A stretch of 64,000 nt of DNA from Hyphomicrobiales bacterium (GTDB lineage Bacteria; Pseudomonadota; Alphaproteobacteria; Rhizobiales; Rhizobiaceae), in the NCBI GenBank assembly GCA_900467745.1, contig UBQW01000028.1, positions 56,674 through 120,673 on the forward strand. The letters are read 5' to 3'. The notes beneath the pieces were generated by a model, which saw nothing but the letters and a program-made list of their open reading frames with translations, searched no databases and had not been told where the DNA came from. Below, in pieces: positions 17,367 through 25,054 of this stretch (positions within the stretch are counted from its first letter, which is position 1; each line of letters opens with the position of its first letter). Made by a program: the position numbers and the translations under genes.

Positions 17367-18374
17367 ATGAAGCGCAATTTCAAGCATAGTGTTTTCTCAC
17401 TTGCATTTCTTGCCGCCGCAATCGGTGGCTCGGTCTCGACCCATGCCGCGGAGGCCATTTCCATTCGGCTGAAATGGGTCGCCCAGGCGCAGTTCGCCGG
17501 CGTCTACGTCGCTAAGGCCAAGGGCTTCTACAAAGACGCCGGTCTCGACGCGACGATCAGCCCCGGCGGCCCGAACATTAACGTCGAAACACTGGTTGCC
17601 TCAGGCGCGGACACATTCGGTATCGCCAGTGGCACTGAAGGCGTTCTCTATGCACGCGAAAAGGGCCTGCCGCTGATCTGCATCGGCATGTCGCAGCAGA
17701 TGACACCATTCGCCTATGTTACCTACGACAGTTCGGGCATCAACTCGGTCAAGGATTTCAAGGGCAAGTCGGTCGCAACCTGGATGACCGGGCCGCAGTT
17801 CACGCTCTACTCCGTGCTCGCGCATGAAGGTTTGTCGCAGAGCGACGTCAATGTCGTCTCACAGCCCTTCTCTATGCAGCCCTTCATCGACAAGCAGTAC
17901 GAGGTCGCGACCGTGACGCTCTACAACGAGCTGAATACGCTGAAGGAACAAGGCATCAACAACATTAAAACCTTCCTACCCGACGATTCCGGCGTGACGA
18001 CGCAGCAGGATTCGATCGTCACTTCGGAAAAGATGATCAAGGAGAAGCCAGAAGTCGTTCAGGCCTTTCTCGACGCGACGCTCAAGGGATGGAAGTACGC
18101 CTTCGAAAACAAGGCCGAAGCCACGGATATCATAATGGCGGCAGGTTCCGGTCTCGAGCGCAAGCACCAGGAGCTGATGCTCGATGAAATCGAAAAGCTG
18201 ATGCGCGCCAAGCTCGGCGGCAGCCAGGGCCTGGGCGCCATCGACATGACATCGATCAAAGCCGTTCACGACAGTCTGATCGAATACAAGGCACTGAAGA
18301 AGCCGGTCGATCTGGAAGCCGCCTTCGATCAGACCTTCTGGGGCAAGACGCCAGCATCCGCGAAATCGATGTAA
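17367..18374 (+). CDS. NMT1/THI5-like ABC transporter substrate-binding protein
   Basis: The 335-residue precursor has a signal peptide of about 28 residues (ending STHAAEA) and the NMT1-like sequence RLKWVAQAQFAGVYVAKAKG, GGPNINVETLVASGADTFG and PLICIGMSQQMTPF. It matches the partial binding protein at the left edge at most visible positions, so the two are recent paralogues. GGGGA lies eight bases before the chosen ATG; an in-frame ATG five codons earlier is less well placed. Homologous systems carry thiamine-related pyrimidines, riboflavin, taurine or nitrate. It is followed by a hairpin and two permease genes but no ATPase gene. Confidence 0.88.
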   Translation: MKRNFKHSVFSLAFLAAAIGGSVSTHAAEAISIRLKWVAQAQFAGVYVAKAKGFYKDAGLDATISPGGPNINVETLVASGADTFGIASGTEGVLYAREKGLPLICIGMSQQMTPFAYVTYDSSGINSVKDFKGKSVATWMTGPQFTLYSVLAHEGLSQSDVNVVSQPFSMQPFIDKQYEVATVTLYNELNTLKEQGINNIKTFLPDDSGVTTQQDSIVTSEKMIKEKPEVVQAFLDATLKGWKYAFENKAEATDIIMAAGSGLERKHQELMLDEIEKLMRAKLGGSQGLGAIDMTSIKAVHDSLIEYKALKKPVDLEAAFDQTFWGKTPASAKSM

Positions 18375-18388
18375 TCGAACCAATCGGA

Positions 18389-18411
18389 AGCGGATCCTAT
18401 TTGGGTCCGCT
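18389..18411 (+). other. Intercistronic stem-loop after binding-protein gene
   Basis: A 9-bp stem (AGCGGATCC with GGGTCCGCT, one T-G pair) and five-base loop starts 15 bases after the binding protein stop. There is no T run. Its position suggests protection of the binding protein mRNA or partial termination before the permease genes. Confidence 0.6.
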
Positions 18412-18506
18412 CCCGTCTCGAACGTCAAATACGCGTGGTGTGGAGAACCGCTCGCTCACGCTGCCGCGCGGCTTGGGGCGGTTTGGCCTATATCTCAGGA
18501 GTTTTC

Positions 18507-19256
18507 ATGAGGCGACGTCTTTTCCTTGAGCACCCAGCGGCCGGCATCGTGCTTGCGGTTTTCGCTTGGCTGGTGCTCGTGCCGTTTTTTGACGTGCCAC
18601 CGCGCTATCTTCCGGCGCTCGGGCGCGTGATCGCTGACGCCGCATCCGTCAGCTCCGAACTTTGGAACAGTTTCCTGCACACTCTGGTCGAGACCGTGCT
18701 CGGCTTCGTCGCCGGCGTGGCGATGGGGGCCGGTTTCGGCGTCCTTTTCTCCAGTAGCCGGTTCCTCGAGCGCTCGGTATTGCCACTCTTTGTTGCGCTG
18801 CAAAGCGTTCCCGTGATCGCTTTCGGCGCCATTGTCGTCATCTGGTTCGGCAATGGCATTCTCGCCAAAGTCGCTATAGCACTTTACCTCACCTTCTTTC
18901 CTGTTTCGGTTGCCACTCTGCGCGGCTTGCAGATGGTCGACGAAAAGCGCGTCGCGCTGTTTTTGAGTTTCGGCGCATCGAGGGCCCAGATCTTCTGGCG
19001 CCTCGCCTTGCCTACTGCGATGCCCTCGGTCGTCACCGGTCTGAAGCTCGGCGTGTCGCTCAGCCTGATCGGAGCCATCGTGGGCGAGTGGTTCGGCGAT
19101 AATGTTGGACTTGGCGTGATGTTGTTGCAGGCACTCTATTTTGAACAGGTAGAGCGGGTCTGGGCCTTGATCGTCATCTGCGGTCTGCTTGGGGCGCTGC
19201 TTTATGGTCTTCTAGCTCTCCTTGAAAGGAAGTACGTCTGGTGGCGAATCGTCTGA
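18507..19256 (+). CDS. ABC transporter permease (SsuC/TauC type)
   Basis: The 249-residue inner-membrane protein has five to six helices and the BPD_transp_1 EAA-type loop KRVALFLSFGASRAQIFWRLALPTAMPS near residues 150-178, as in taurine/nitrate/sulfonate permeases. CAGGAG lies five bases upstream of the MRRRLF start. It overlaps the next permease gene by 16 bases, so both are translated together, presumably forming a heterodimeric channel. No ATPase follows; energy must come from a gene elsewhere, for example the ATPase at 1256-2191 whose binding protein is paralogous. Confidence 0.9.
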   Translation: MRRRLFLEHPAAGIVLAVFAWLVLVPFFDVPPRYLPALGRVIADAASVSSELWNSFLHTLVETVLGFVAGVAMGAGFGVLFSSSRFLERSVLPLFVALQSVPVIAFGAIVVIWFGNGILAKVAIALYLTFFPVSVATLRGLQMVDEKRVALFLSFGASRAQIFWRLALPTAMPSVVTGLKLGVSLSLIGAIVGEWFGDNVGLGVMLLQALYFEQVERVWALIVICGLLGALLYGLLALLERKYVWWRIV

Positions 19257-19999
19257 AAACCGTGGCCACCGAGGCTGTTCCTGTCCTTTTCGCCATCGCA
19301 ATGCTTCTCATCGTCTGGGAGGTTGCTGCGTCCTTCGGCAACATACCGCAATATGTCTTGCCCGCACCAAGCGCCATAGCGTCAGCCACCATGACGTCGC
19401 TACCACACATTGCCGACGGCCTTTGGTTGACCACGCTCGAGGCCATTTCCGGCTTCATACTTGGGTCGGCGCTCGGTTTGCTGTTTGCCTGTTTGTTTCT
19501 TCTCATGCCGACGCTGCGCATCCTGCTACTTCCTCTGATTATCGCCTTGAACACGGTTCCGTCGATCGCCTTCGTGCCACTCGCGCTGTTGTGGTTCGGC
19601 ATGGGTGCCGCCTCGAAGGTCGCAATTGCAGCTCTCGCCGTTAGTTTCGCGGTGTTGTTGTCGGCACTGGAAGGCTTCTCGCGCACTGAAAACGGACATC
19701 TTAATCTTCTGCGCAGCTTTGGCGCTGGTCCGTTTGCGCTTCTGTGGCGCCTGCAGCTTCCGGCTGCCATGCCGTCCATCGCAACTGGCTTGCGCATTGG
19801 TCTTGCACGCAGCACTATCGCGGTAATCGTCGCCGAGATGCTCGGCGCTTACAAGGGTATAGGTCAGATCGTCTATCGCGCCACCGCAGAGATGGACTCG
19901 CAGACGGTCTGGTCGGCCATTCTTGTATCGTCCTTGACGAGCCTTTCGCTCTACGGCCTTTTGGTCGCAGCGGACAGGCGCCTGGTCTGGTGGCGGTGA
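19241..19999 (+). CDS. ABC transporter permease (SsuC/TauC type)
   Basis: The 252-residue membrane protein is a second, divergent copy of the preceding permease. It has the loop LNLLRSFGAGPFALLWRLQLPAAMPSIATGLRIG near residue 155 and five to six hydrophobic helices. It starts with GTG inside the end of the previous gene. Two different permeases with one NMT1-type binding protein are typical of some riboflavin/thiamine-precursor and aromatic-sulfonate importers. The gene is followed 13 bases later by the convergent GntR gene. No ATPase gene is present before the change of strand. Confidence 0.9.
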   Translation: MANRLKTVATEAVPVLFAIAMLLIVWEVAASFGNIPQYVLPAPSAIASATMTSLPHIADGLWLTTLEAISGFILGSALGLLFACLFLLMPTLRILLLPLIIALNTVPSIAFVPLALLWFGMGAASKVAIAALAVSFAVLLSALEGFSRTENGHLNLLRSFGAGPFALLWRLQLPAAMPSIATGLRIGLARSTIAVIVAEMLGAYKGIGQIVYRATAEMDSQTVWSAILVSSLTSLSLYGLLVAADRRLVWWR

Positions 20000-20012
20000 G
20001 ATGACCCAATCG

Positions 20013-20696
20013 TCATATGCGATGAGACGTCTTCTGCTTGGCGGTTTGTAGAGCCGCAAGAACTGATCTCTCCGAGCGAGCAAGATACGCGTCCAATTTA
20101 TCCGATGCCGCCTCGATGTCCCCGGCCTCTAGCAATACAAGAAGCTCGCAATTCAGGGCGATGTAGGGATCGTGAAGATGGGCGGTATCCTCGAACTGAG
20201 CGAACACCAAGCGGAGCTCCGCCAGAACAAGTTCAAAGGATGCGCTTAGCCGCGGACTATCGCATAGCTCGACCATCGAACGATGAAACTCCATATTGAT
20301 CGTGCCGACGCTTCTCCAGTCGCCAGCCTCACGCGACGCCTCGGTGCGCGTCAGGAGTTCCCTCATGCGCGCCAATGCCGGGTGTGTGCGCACAGCGGCG
20401 CGAACGGCGCCTTTCTGGATGACATGCCTCACCCTGTAGATGTCCACGACGGAAGCCTCGCCCGGAGTGGCAACGAAGACCCCGCGGTTGGGTATGTGAA
20501 CCAACAGGTTCTGGCTGGTCAGCAGCCGGAATATTTCGCGCAGTGTGTTGCGCGAGATCCCGAACTGGCCGGCGATCTGCTGTTCGGAAAGCTTGGCGCC
20601 CGGCGCCAGTTCGCCTGAGATCAACATCTCGCGGATCTTTCCCGCAATCTGCGCCGTGAGCGGTGCGTCGTCCATTTCAGCAATCGCCGCAGACAT
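20013..20696 (-). CDS. GntR-family regulator (FCD subfamily), divergent from the pxp operon
   Basis: The 227-residue repressor-type protein has a winged helix with KLSEQQIAGQFGISRNTLREIFRLL near residues 35-60 and a C-terminal FCD domain with EFHRSMVELCDSPRL near 140. It resembles the GntR protein at 27832, sharing NTLRE and FHxxxVxxxxSPRL patterns, so the two are paralogues. The MSAAIAEM start has AAGGG eight bases upstream. It is divergent from pxpA, and the spacer contains two TTGTT-N-AACAA palindromes of the FadR-class form (TNGTNNNACNA). It therefore probably represses or senses for the adjacent operon and itself. Confidence 0.88.
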   Translation of the reverse strand: MSAAIAEMDDAPLTAQIAGKIREMLISGELAPGAKLSEQQIAGQFGISRNTLREIFRLLTSQNLLVHIPNRGVFVATPGEASVVDIYRVRHVIQKGAVRAAVRTHPALARMRELLTRTEASREAGDWRSVGTINMEFHRSMVELCDSPRLSASFELVLAELRLVFAQFEDTAHLHDPYIALNCELLVLLEAGDIEAASDKLDAYLARSERSVLAALQTAKQKTSHRI

Positions 20697-20804
20697 TCTC
20701 AATGCCCTTTCCCTGCAAATCCGAGACACCATATCGACCTGAGCGCATGCGAGCCGGGCCTACCACCCACTCCGCAGCACGCTTCAAAAACACGCACCGC
20801 ACAT

Positions 20805-20838
20805 ATTGTTCAACAATCGATATTGCTTTATTGAACAA
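20805..20838 (+). promoter_or_regulatory. Double GntR-type operator in front of pxpA
   Basis: ATTGTTCAACAAT at 20805-20817 is a perfect palindrome. TTATTGAACAA at 20828-20838 differs from TTGTT-N-AACAA at one base. Their centres are 22 bp apart, about two helical turns, which would allow side-by-side binding on one DNA face. The second site ends 37 bases before the pxpA start. The same element recurs upstream of the amino-acid binding protein and upstream of the second GntR gene. Confidence 0.7.
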
Positions 20839-20875
20839 TAATCTGTGACGTCGGTATTTTCAATGGAGATGGAAC

Positions 20876-21646
20876 ATGGCGGCAATCGATCTGAACAGCG
20901 ATCTCGGCGAGAGCTTCGGTGCGTGGCCGATGGGCGACGACGCCGCCATGCTGGCGACGGTGACTAGCGCCAACATCGCCTGCGGCTTTCATGCCGGCGA
21001 TCCCGCGGGAATCCTGACGGTTCTCAAGGAAGCCGCGCTCCGTGGCGTGGCCGTCGGTGCCCATATCGGTTACCGCGATCTCGTCGGCTTCGGCCGGCGC
21101 AACATGGATCCGTCGAGCGCCGAACTCGTCGGCGACACGGTCTACCAGATCGGCGCACTGCATGGCCTGGCGAAGGCGGCGGGAACGAAAGTGCGCTACG
21201 TGAAGCCGCACGGCGCGCTCTACAACACTATTGCCCATGACGCCCGCCAGGCAGCCGACGTCATCGAAGGTATCAAGGCCGTCGACCCCGACCTCGTGCT
21301 GATGGCACTGGCCGGCGCTCCCATCGTGGAACAAGCGCGAAAGGCCGGGCTCACCGTCGTTTGCGAAGCCTTCGCCGACCGCGCCTATAACATTGACGGC
21401 AGCCTCGTCAGCCGCCGGCTGGACGGCTCGGTGATCCACGACCCGCAAGCCGTCGCCGAGCGCATGCTGCGCATGGTCAACGAAAGCCGCGTTGTGGCAA
21501 TCGACGGAACCGTGATCGCGCTCGACGCGCAGTCGATCTGCATTCACGGCGATACGCCTGCTGCCGTCTCGATCGCCCGCACGCTCCGGCAGACGCTGGA
21601 AGCGCGCGGCGTCGAGCTGAAGTCCTTTGTCGATATGTCGTCATGA
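20876..21646 (+). CDS. pxpA: 5-oxoprolinase subunit A-like protein (LamB/YcsF family)
   Basis: The 256-residue protein has the LamB/YcsF signature DLNSDLGESFG at residues 5-15, ANIACGFHAGDP near 38-49, KPHGALYN near 108 and the conserved EAFADRAY near 168. With PxpB and PxpC, this family forms the prokaryotic ATP-dependent 5-oxoprolinase that opens the lactam of 5-oxoproline to glutamate. GGAG lies seven bases upstream. Its stop overlaps the next start (ATGA). Here the operon also holds a biotin carboxylase, so the true substrate may differ from free 5-oxoproline; the symbol reflects the family. Confidence 0.88.
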   Translation: MAAIDLNSDLGESFGAWPMGDDAAMLATVTSANIACGFHAGDPAGILTVLKEAALRGVAVGAHIGYRDLVGFGRRNMDPSSAELVGDTVYQIGALHGLAKAAGTKVRYVKPHGALYNTIAHDARQAADVIEGIKAVDPDLVLMALAGAPIVEQARKAGLTVVCEAFADRAYNIDGSLVSRRLDGSVIHDPQAVAERMLRMVNESRVVAIDGTVIALDAQSICIHGDTPAAVSIARTLRQTLEARGVELKSFVDMSS

Positions 21647-23265
21647 GCGAGCGCCTGCGTTTCCTGCCTTCAGGCAGCGACAGTTTCCTCGTCGAACTCG
21701 ACGATCTCGCCGCCACCCTGACCCTGCTCGACGCCATACTGGCGGCGGGGATCGAAGGCGTGCGTGAAGTCATCCCGGGTGCGCGCACCGTCATGGTGCG
21801 CTTCGATCCGTGGCTGACAAACGTCGCAGGGCTTTGCGAAAAGATCACCGCCCTGGACCTTTCCACGCGCTCGTCACGTGGCGGCGAACTATTCGAAATC
21901 CCGGTCACCTATGATGGCGAAGACCTTGGGGATGTGGCCGAGATGCTCGGCTGCACGATCGAAGAGGTCATCCAGCGCCACACCGAGGCGACGTACACAG
22001 TCGCCTTCACCGGCTTTGCCCCTGGCTTCGCCTATATGACCTCAGACGATCCACGCTTCGATGTCCCCCGACGGAAGAGCCCTCGCGTAAAAATCCCGGC
22101 CGGCTCGGTTGCCATCGCCGGCAAGTTCGGCGGCATCTATCCGTCCGACAGCCCTGGCGGCTGGCAGCTGCTCGGCAAGACCCCGCTCGCGATGTGGGAC
22201 ACGACACGGGAGCGCGCCGCACTGCTGGCGCCCGGCGACCGCGTTCGCTTTCGTGACATCGCCAAAGGCGCTGTCATCCCTGTCTCTTTGCGCAAGCCGT
22301 CGGTCGACAAGGTCCTAGTGCAGAAAGCCGGATTGCGGGTCACCCGCGCGGATCGTCCGGCGCTGTTCCAGGATCTCGGCCGACCGGGCCTGGCCAGCCA
22401 GGGCGTCTCGGAATCCGGCGCGCTCGATCGCACCTCGATGATCGAGGCCAATCGGTGCCTCGGAAACCCGCGCGATGCCGCCGTAATCGAAGTGCTTTTC
22501 GGTGGCTTCGCCATCAAAGCCGATCGGCCGGTGACCGTTGCGGCAACCGGCGCGCCCTGCCCTTTGACGATCCGTAGCGCGGCTGGTGGCGAGAGCAGCG
22601 CCAATTTCGCAAGTCCGATCGCCCTTGATGCCGGCGACGAACTCGTGCTGGGAATTCCACCCGAGGGCATGATGAGCTACCTCGCCCTGCGCGGTGGATT
22701 TGACGTCCAGCCGGTTCTCGGATCGGCGGCCACCGACACACTCGCCAAGGTCGGCCCGGCGCCGATCGGGTCCGGCGACGTTCTGGTTGCGGCCGAGCGT
22801 CGATCACTTGCTGTTTTGCAGACCCACGCCGAACAGCGGCGCCTGCCGCGCGCCGGCGAAGTCGTGACGCTCGACATCGTGCTCGGCCCGCGCACTGACT
22901 GGTTCACCGAGCAGGGCGTCGCGACGCTGACATCGCAGGAATGGGACGTGACGCCTCAATCCAGCCGCGTCGGCATGCGCCTTGACGGCACGGTGGCGAT
23001 CGAGCGTTCCGACAATGCGGAACTGCCTTCCGAAGGCACGGCACTCGGCGCGATCCAGGTGCCGCATAGCGGCCAGCCCGTGCTCTTCCTTGCCGATCAT
23101 CCCCTGACAGGCGGCTATCCCGTCATAGGCGTCGTCGCCAGCCATCATCTCGACCTCGCCGGCCAGATCCCGATCGGGGGCCGCATTCGTTTCAATCCGA
23201 TCTCCGCCTTTGAGCCGCGAGAGGTCATCGCCGGCACCGTGCCGAACAGGACACTGATTTCATGA
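21643..23265 (+). CDS. PxpB-PxpC (KipI-KipA) fusion, carboxyltransferase-like subunit
   Basis: The 540-residue protein joins two usually separate subunits. Residues 1 to about 215 are the KipI/AHS1 domain, with FTGFAPGFAYM near 125 and RVKIPAGSVAIAGKFGGIYP near 150. Residues about 222-530 are the KipA/AHS2 domain, with FQDLGRPGLASQGVSESGALD and a late GGYPVIGVV. The same two domains form the carboxyltransferase part of urea/guanidine carboxylases and the lactam-opening part of 5-oxoprolinase. It overlaps pxpA and the biotin carboxylase gene by four bases each, so all three are made together, most likely as one complex. Confidence 0.88.
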   Translation: MSERLRFLPSGSDSFLVELDDLAATLTLLDAILAAGIEGVREVIPGARTVMVRFDPWLTNVAGLCEKITALDLSTRSSRGGELFEIPVTYDGEDLGDVAEMLGCTIEEVIQRHTEATYTVAFTGFAPGFAYMTSDDPRFDVPRRKSPRVKIPAGSVAIAGKFGGIYPSDSPGGWQLLGKTPLAMWDTTRERAALLAPGDRVRFRDIAKGAVIPVSLRKPSVDKVLVQKAGLRVTRADRPALFQDLGRPGLASQGVSESGALDRTSMIEANRCLGNPRDAAVIEVLFGGFAIKADRPVTVAATGAPCPLTIRSAAGGESSANFASPIALDAGDELVLGIPPEGMMSYLALRGGFDVQPVLGSAATDTLAKVGPAPIGSGDVLVAAERRSLAVLQTHAEQRRLPRAGEVVTLDIVLGPRTDWFTEQGVATLTSQEWDVTPQSSRVGMRLDGTVAIERSDNAELPSEGTALGAIQVPHSGQPVLFLADHPLTGGYPVIGVVASHHLDLAGQIPIGGRIRFNPISAFEPREVIAGTVPNRTLIS

Positions 23266-24974
23266 AAAAGCTGCTCATTGCCAATCGCGGCGAAATCGCC
23301 ATCCGCATCATCCGCGCCGCCCGCGACTACGGCGTCGCCTCGGTTGCGGTTTATTCGGACGCCGACGCAAGCTCGCTTCATGCCGAACTTGCCGACGAAG
23401 CCTACGGTCTTGGCGCTGGACGACCTGTCGACACCTATCTTAATATTGAGAAGATCCTCGAAATCGCCAAACGGGCTGGCGCCGATGCCGTGCATCCGGG
23501 CTATGGTTTTCTTTCGGAACGCGCGGAGTTCGCGCAGGCCGTCATCGACGCCGGGCTGATCTGGGTTGGGCCCGCGCCTGATGTCATCAGGGCCCTTGGC
23601 GACAAGGTCGAGGCACGGCGGATTGCCGAAAGCGTGGGCGCACCGCTCGTAAAGGGCTCCGCCGGCCCGCTGGCCTCTGCCGCCGAGGCCGTCGCCTTTG
23701 CCCGCCAGGCCGGATTGCCGCTGGCGATCAAGGCCGCATTCGGCGGCGGCGGGCGCGGTATGAAGGTGGCGCACCATATTGACGAAGTCGGCGAGCTCTT
23801 CGATTCCGCCGTTCGCGAAGCCGTCGAAGCCTTCGGCCGTGGCGAATGCTACGCCGAGCAGTTCCTGGAAAAGCCGCGCCACATCGAAGCGCAGGTGATT
23901 GCCGATAGCCACGGCAACACCGTCGTCCTCGGTACTCGCGACTGCTCGCTCCAGCGCCGCAACCAGAAACTCGTCGAAGAAGCACCGGCGCCCTTCATCA
24001 CCCAAGAGCAGCGCCAGCGCATCCATGATGCCGCCCGCGCGATCTGCGCCAAAGCCGGCTATACCGGTGCCGGCACGGTTGAGTTCCTGCTCTCACAGAA
24101 CGGCACGATTTCCTTCCTCGAGGTCAATACGCGCCTGCAGGTCGAGCATCCGGTGACCGAGGAAACCACCGGCATCGATATCGTCATCGAGCAGCTGCGA
24201 ATTGCCGATGGCGAACAGCTCTCGGTGACAGAGACGCCTGCATCGCGTGGCCACGCCTTCGAGTTCCGTATCAACGCCGAAGATCCGGGCCGCGGCTTCA
24301 TGCCGACGCCCGGCCTCATCACGCGCTTCCGCGCACCGTCCGGTCCAGGCATACGCCTCGACACCGGCGTGGAGAGTGGTTCGGAAATCCCCGGCCTCTA
24401 CGATTCCATGATGGCCAAGCTGATCGTGACCGGCGCCACGCGCGAGGAAGCGCTTGTTCGCGCCCGCCGCGCACTCGCCGAGTTCCGCATCGAGGGCGTG
24501 GCATCCGTGCTGCCGTTCCATCGCGCCGTTCTCGAGGAAAAGGACTTTACCGGCGAAGACGGCTTCAAGGTCTTCACCAACTGGATCGAGACAGAATTCC
24601 GCGGCGTTGCCTCCTCGCCGAGAATAGAGCCCCCCGATGGCAGTCTCATCCGCAGCTTCATCGAGATTGACGGCAAGCGCCATGAGATCGGCTTGCCGGC
24701 GGCGCTGTTTTCCGGCCTCGCCGTTACCCCTCAAACAGCTGCGCCCCAGGCATCCCATGAGCGCGAGGGCGCCGTGACCGCTCCCATCCCGGGTACCTTC
24801 CGGCAGTGGCTGGTCGACGACAATGCGACGGTTGCCGAAGGCGAGATCGTTGCGGTCATCGAAGCCATGAAGATGGAGACGCGCGTTGCGGCGACCAGGG
24901 CCGGCACAATCAAGCTCAGCGCCAAGGTCGGAGATAGTGTCGGCCTCGGCGCGGAACTGGGTATTATCGTGTAA
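23262..24974 (+). CDS. Biotin carboxylase fused to biotinyl carrier domain
   Basis: The 570-residue protein begins with the biotin carboxylase N-terminal domain (KKLLIANRGEIAIRIIRAAR). It then has the ATP-grasp domain with glycine loop AAFGGGGRGMK near residue 160 and EVNTRLQVEHPVTE near 287. After the biotin-carboxylase C domain and a variable linker it ends in a biotinyl domain with the biotinylation site EAMKMET (lysine near 537). This layout matches acyl-CoA carboxylase alpha chains, but no acyl-CoA carboxyltransferase gene is nearby. The only candidate acceptor subunit is the KipI-KipA fusion it overlaps. A strong terminator follows 25 bases after the stop. Confidence 0.9.
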   Translation: MKKLLIANRGEIAIRIIRAARDYGVASVAVYSDADASSLHAELADEAYGLGAGRPVDTYLNIEKILEIAKRAGADAVHPGYGFLSERAEFAQAVIDAGLIWVGPAPDVIRALGDKVEARRIAESVGAPLVKGSAGPLASAAEAVAFARQAGLPLAIKAAFGGGGRGMKVAHHIDEVGELFDSAVREAVEAFGRGECYAEQFLEKPRHIEAQVIADSHGNTVVLGTRDCSLQRRNQKLVEEAPAPFITQEQRQRIHDAARAICAKAGYTGAGTVEFLLSQNGTISFLEVNTRLQVEHPVTEETTGIDIVIEQLRIADGEQLSVTETPASRGHAFEFRINAEDPGRGFMPTPGLITRFRAPSGPGIRLDTGVESGSEIPGLYDSMMAKLIVTGATREEALVRARRALAEFRIEGVASVLPFHRAVLEEKDFTGEDGFKVFTNWIETEFRGVASSPRIEPPDGSLIRSFIEIDGKRHEIGLPAALFSGLAVTPQTAAPQASHEREGAVTAPIPGTFRQWLVDDNATVAEGEIVAVIEAMKMETRVAATRAGTIKLSAKVGDSVGLGAELGIIV

Positions 24975-24999
24975 GGACAACGATAGCTCAAAACAAAGG

Positions 25000-25033
25000 C
25001 GCCGGCGGGTCTTGCGATCCGCCGGCGTCTTTT
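25000..25033 (+). terminator. Bidirectional rho-independent terminator
   Basis: A perfect 9-bp GC stem (CGCCGGCGG with CCGCCGGCG) is followed by TCTTTT on the plus strand. On the minus strand it is followed by CCTTTGTTTTG. It ends the pxp operon and probably also the convergent transporter unit. Confidence 0.85.
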
Positions 25034-25054
25034 GTTCGGATGATAAAAGAGCGA

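Noticed and set aside
20876..23265. Calling the operon a standard 5-oxoprolinase and nothing more
   Set aside because: The third overlapping gene encodes a complete biotin carboxylase with biotinyl domain, which an ordinary PxpABC enzyme does not need.
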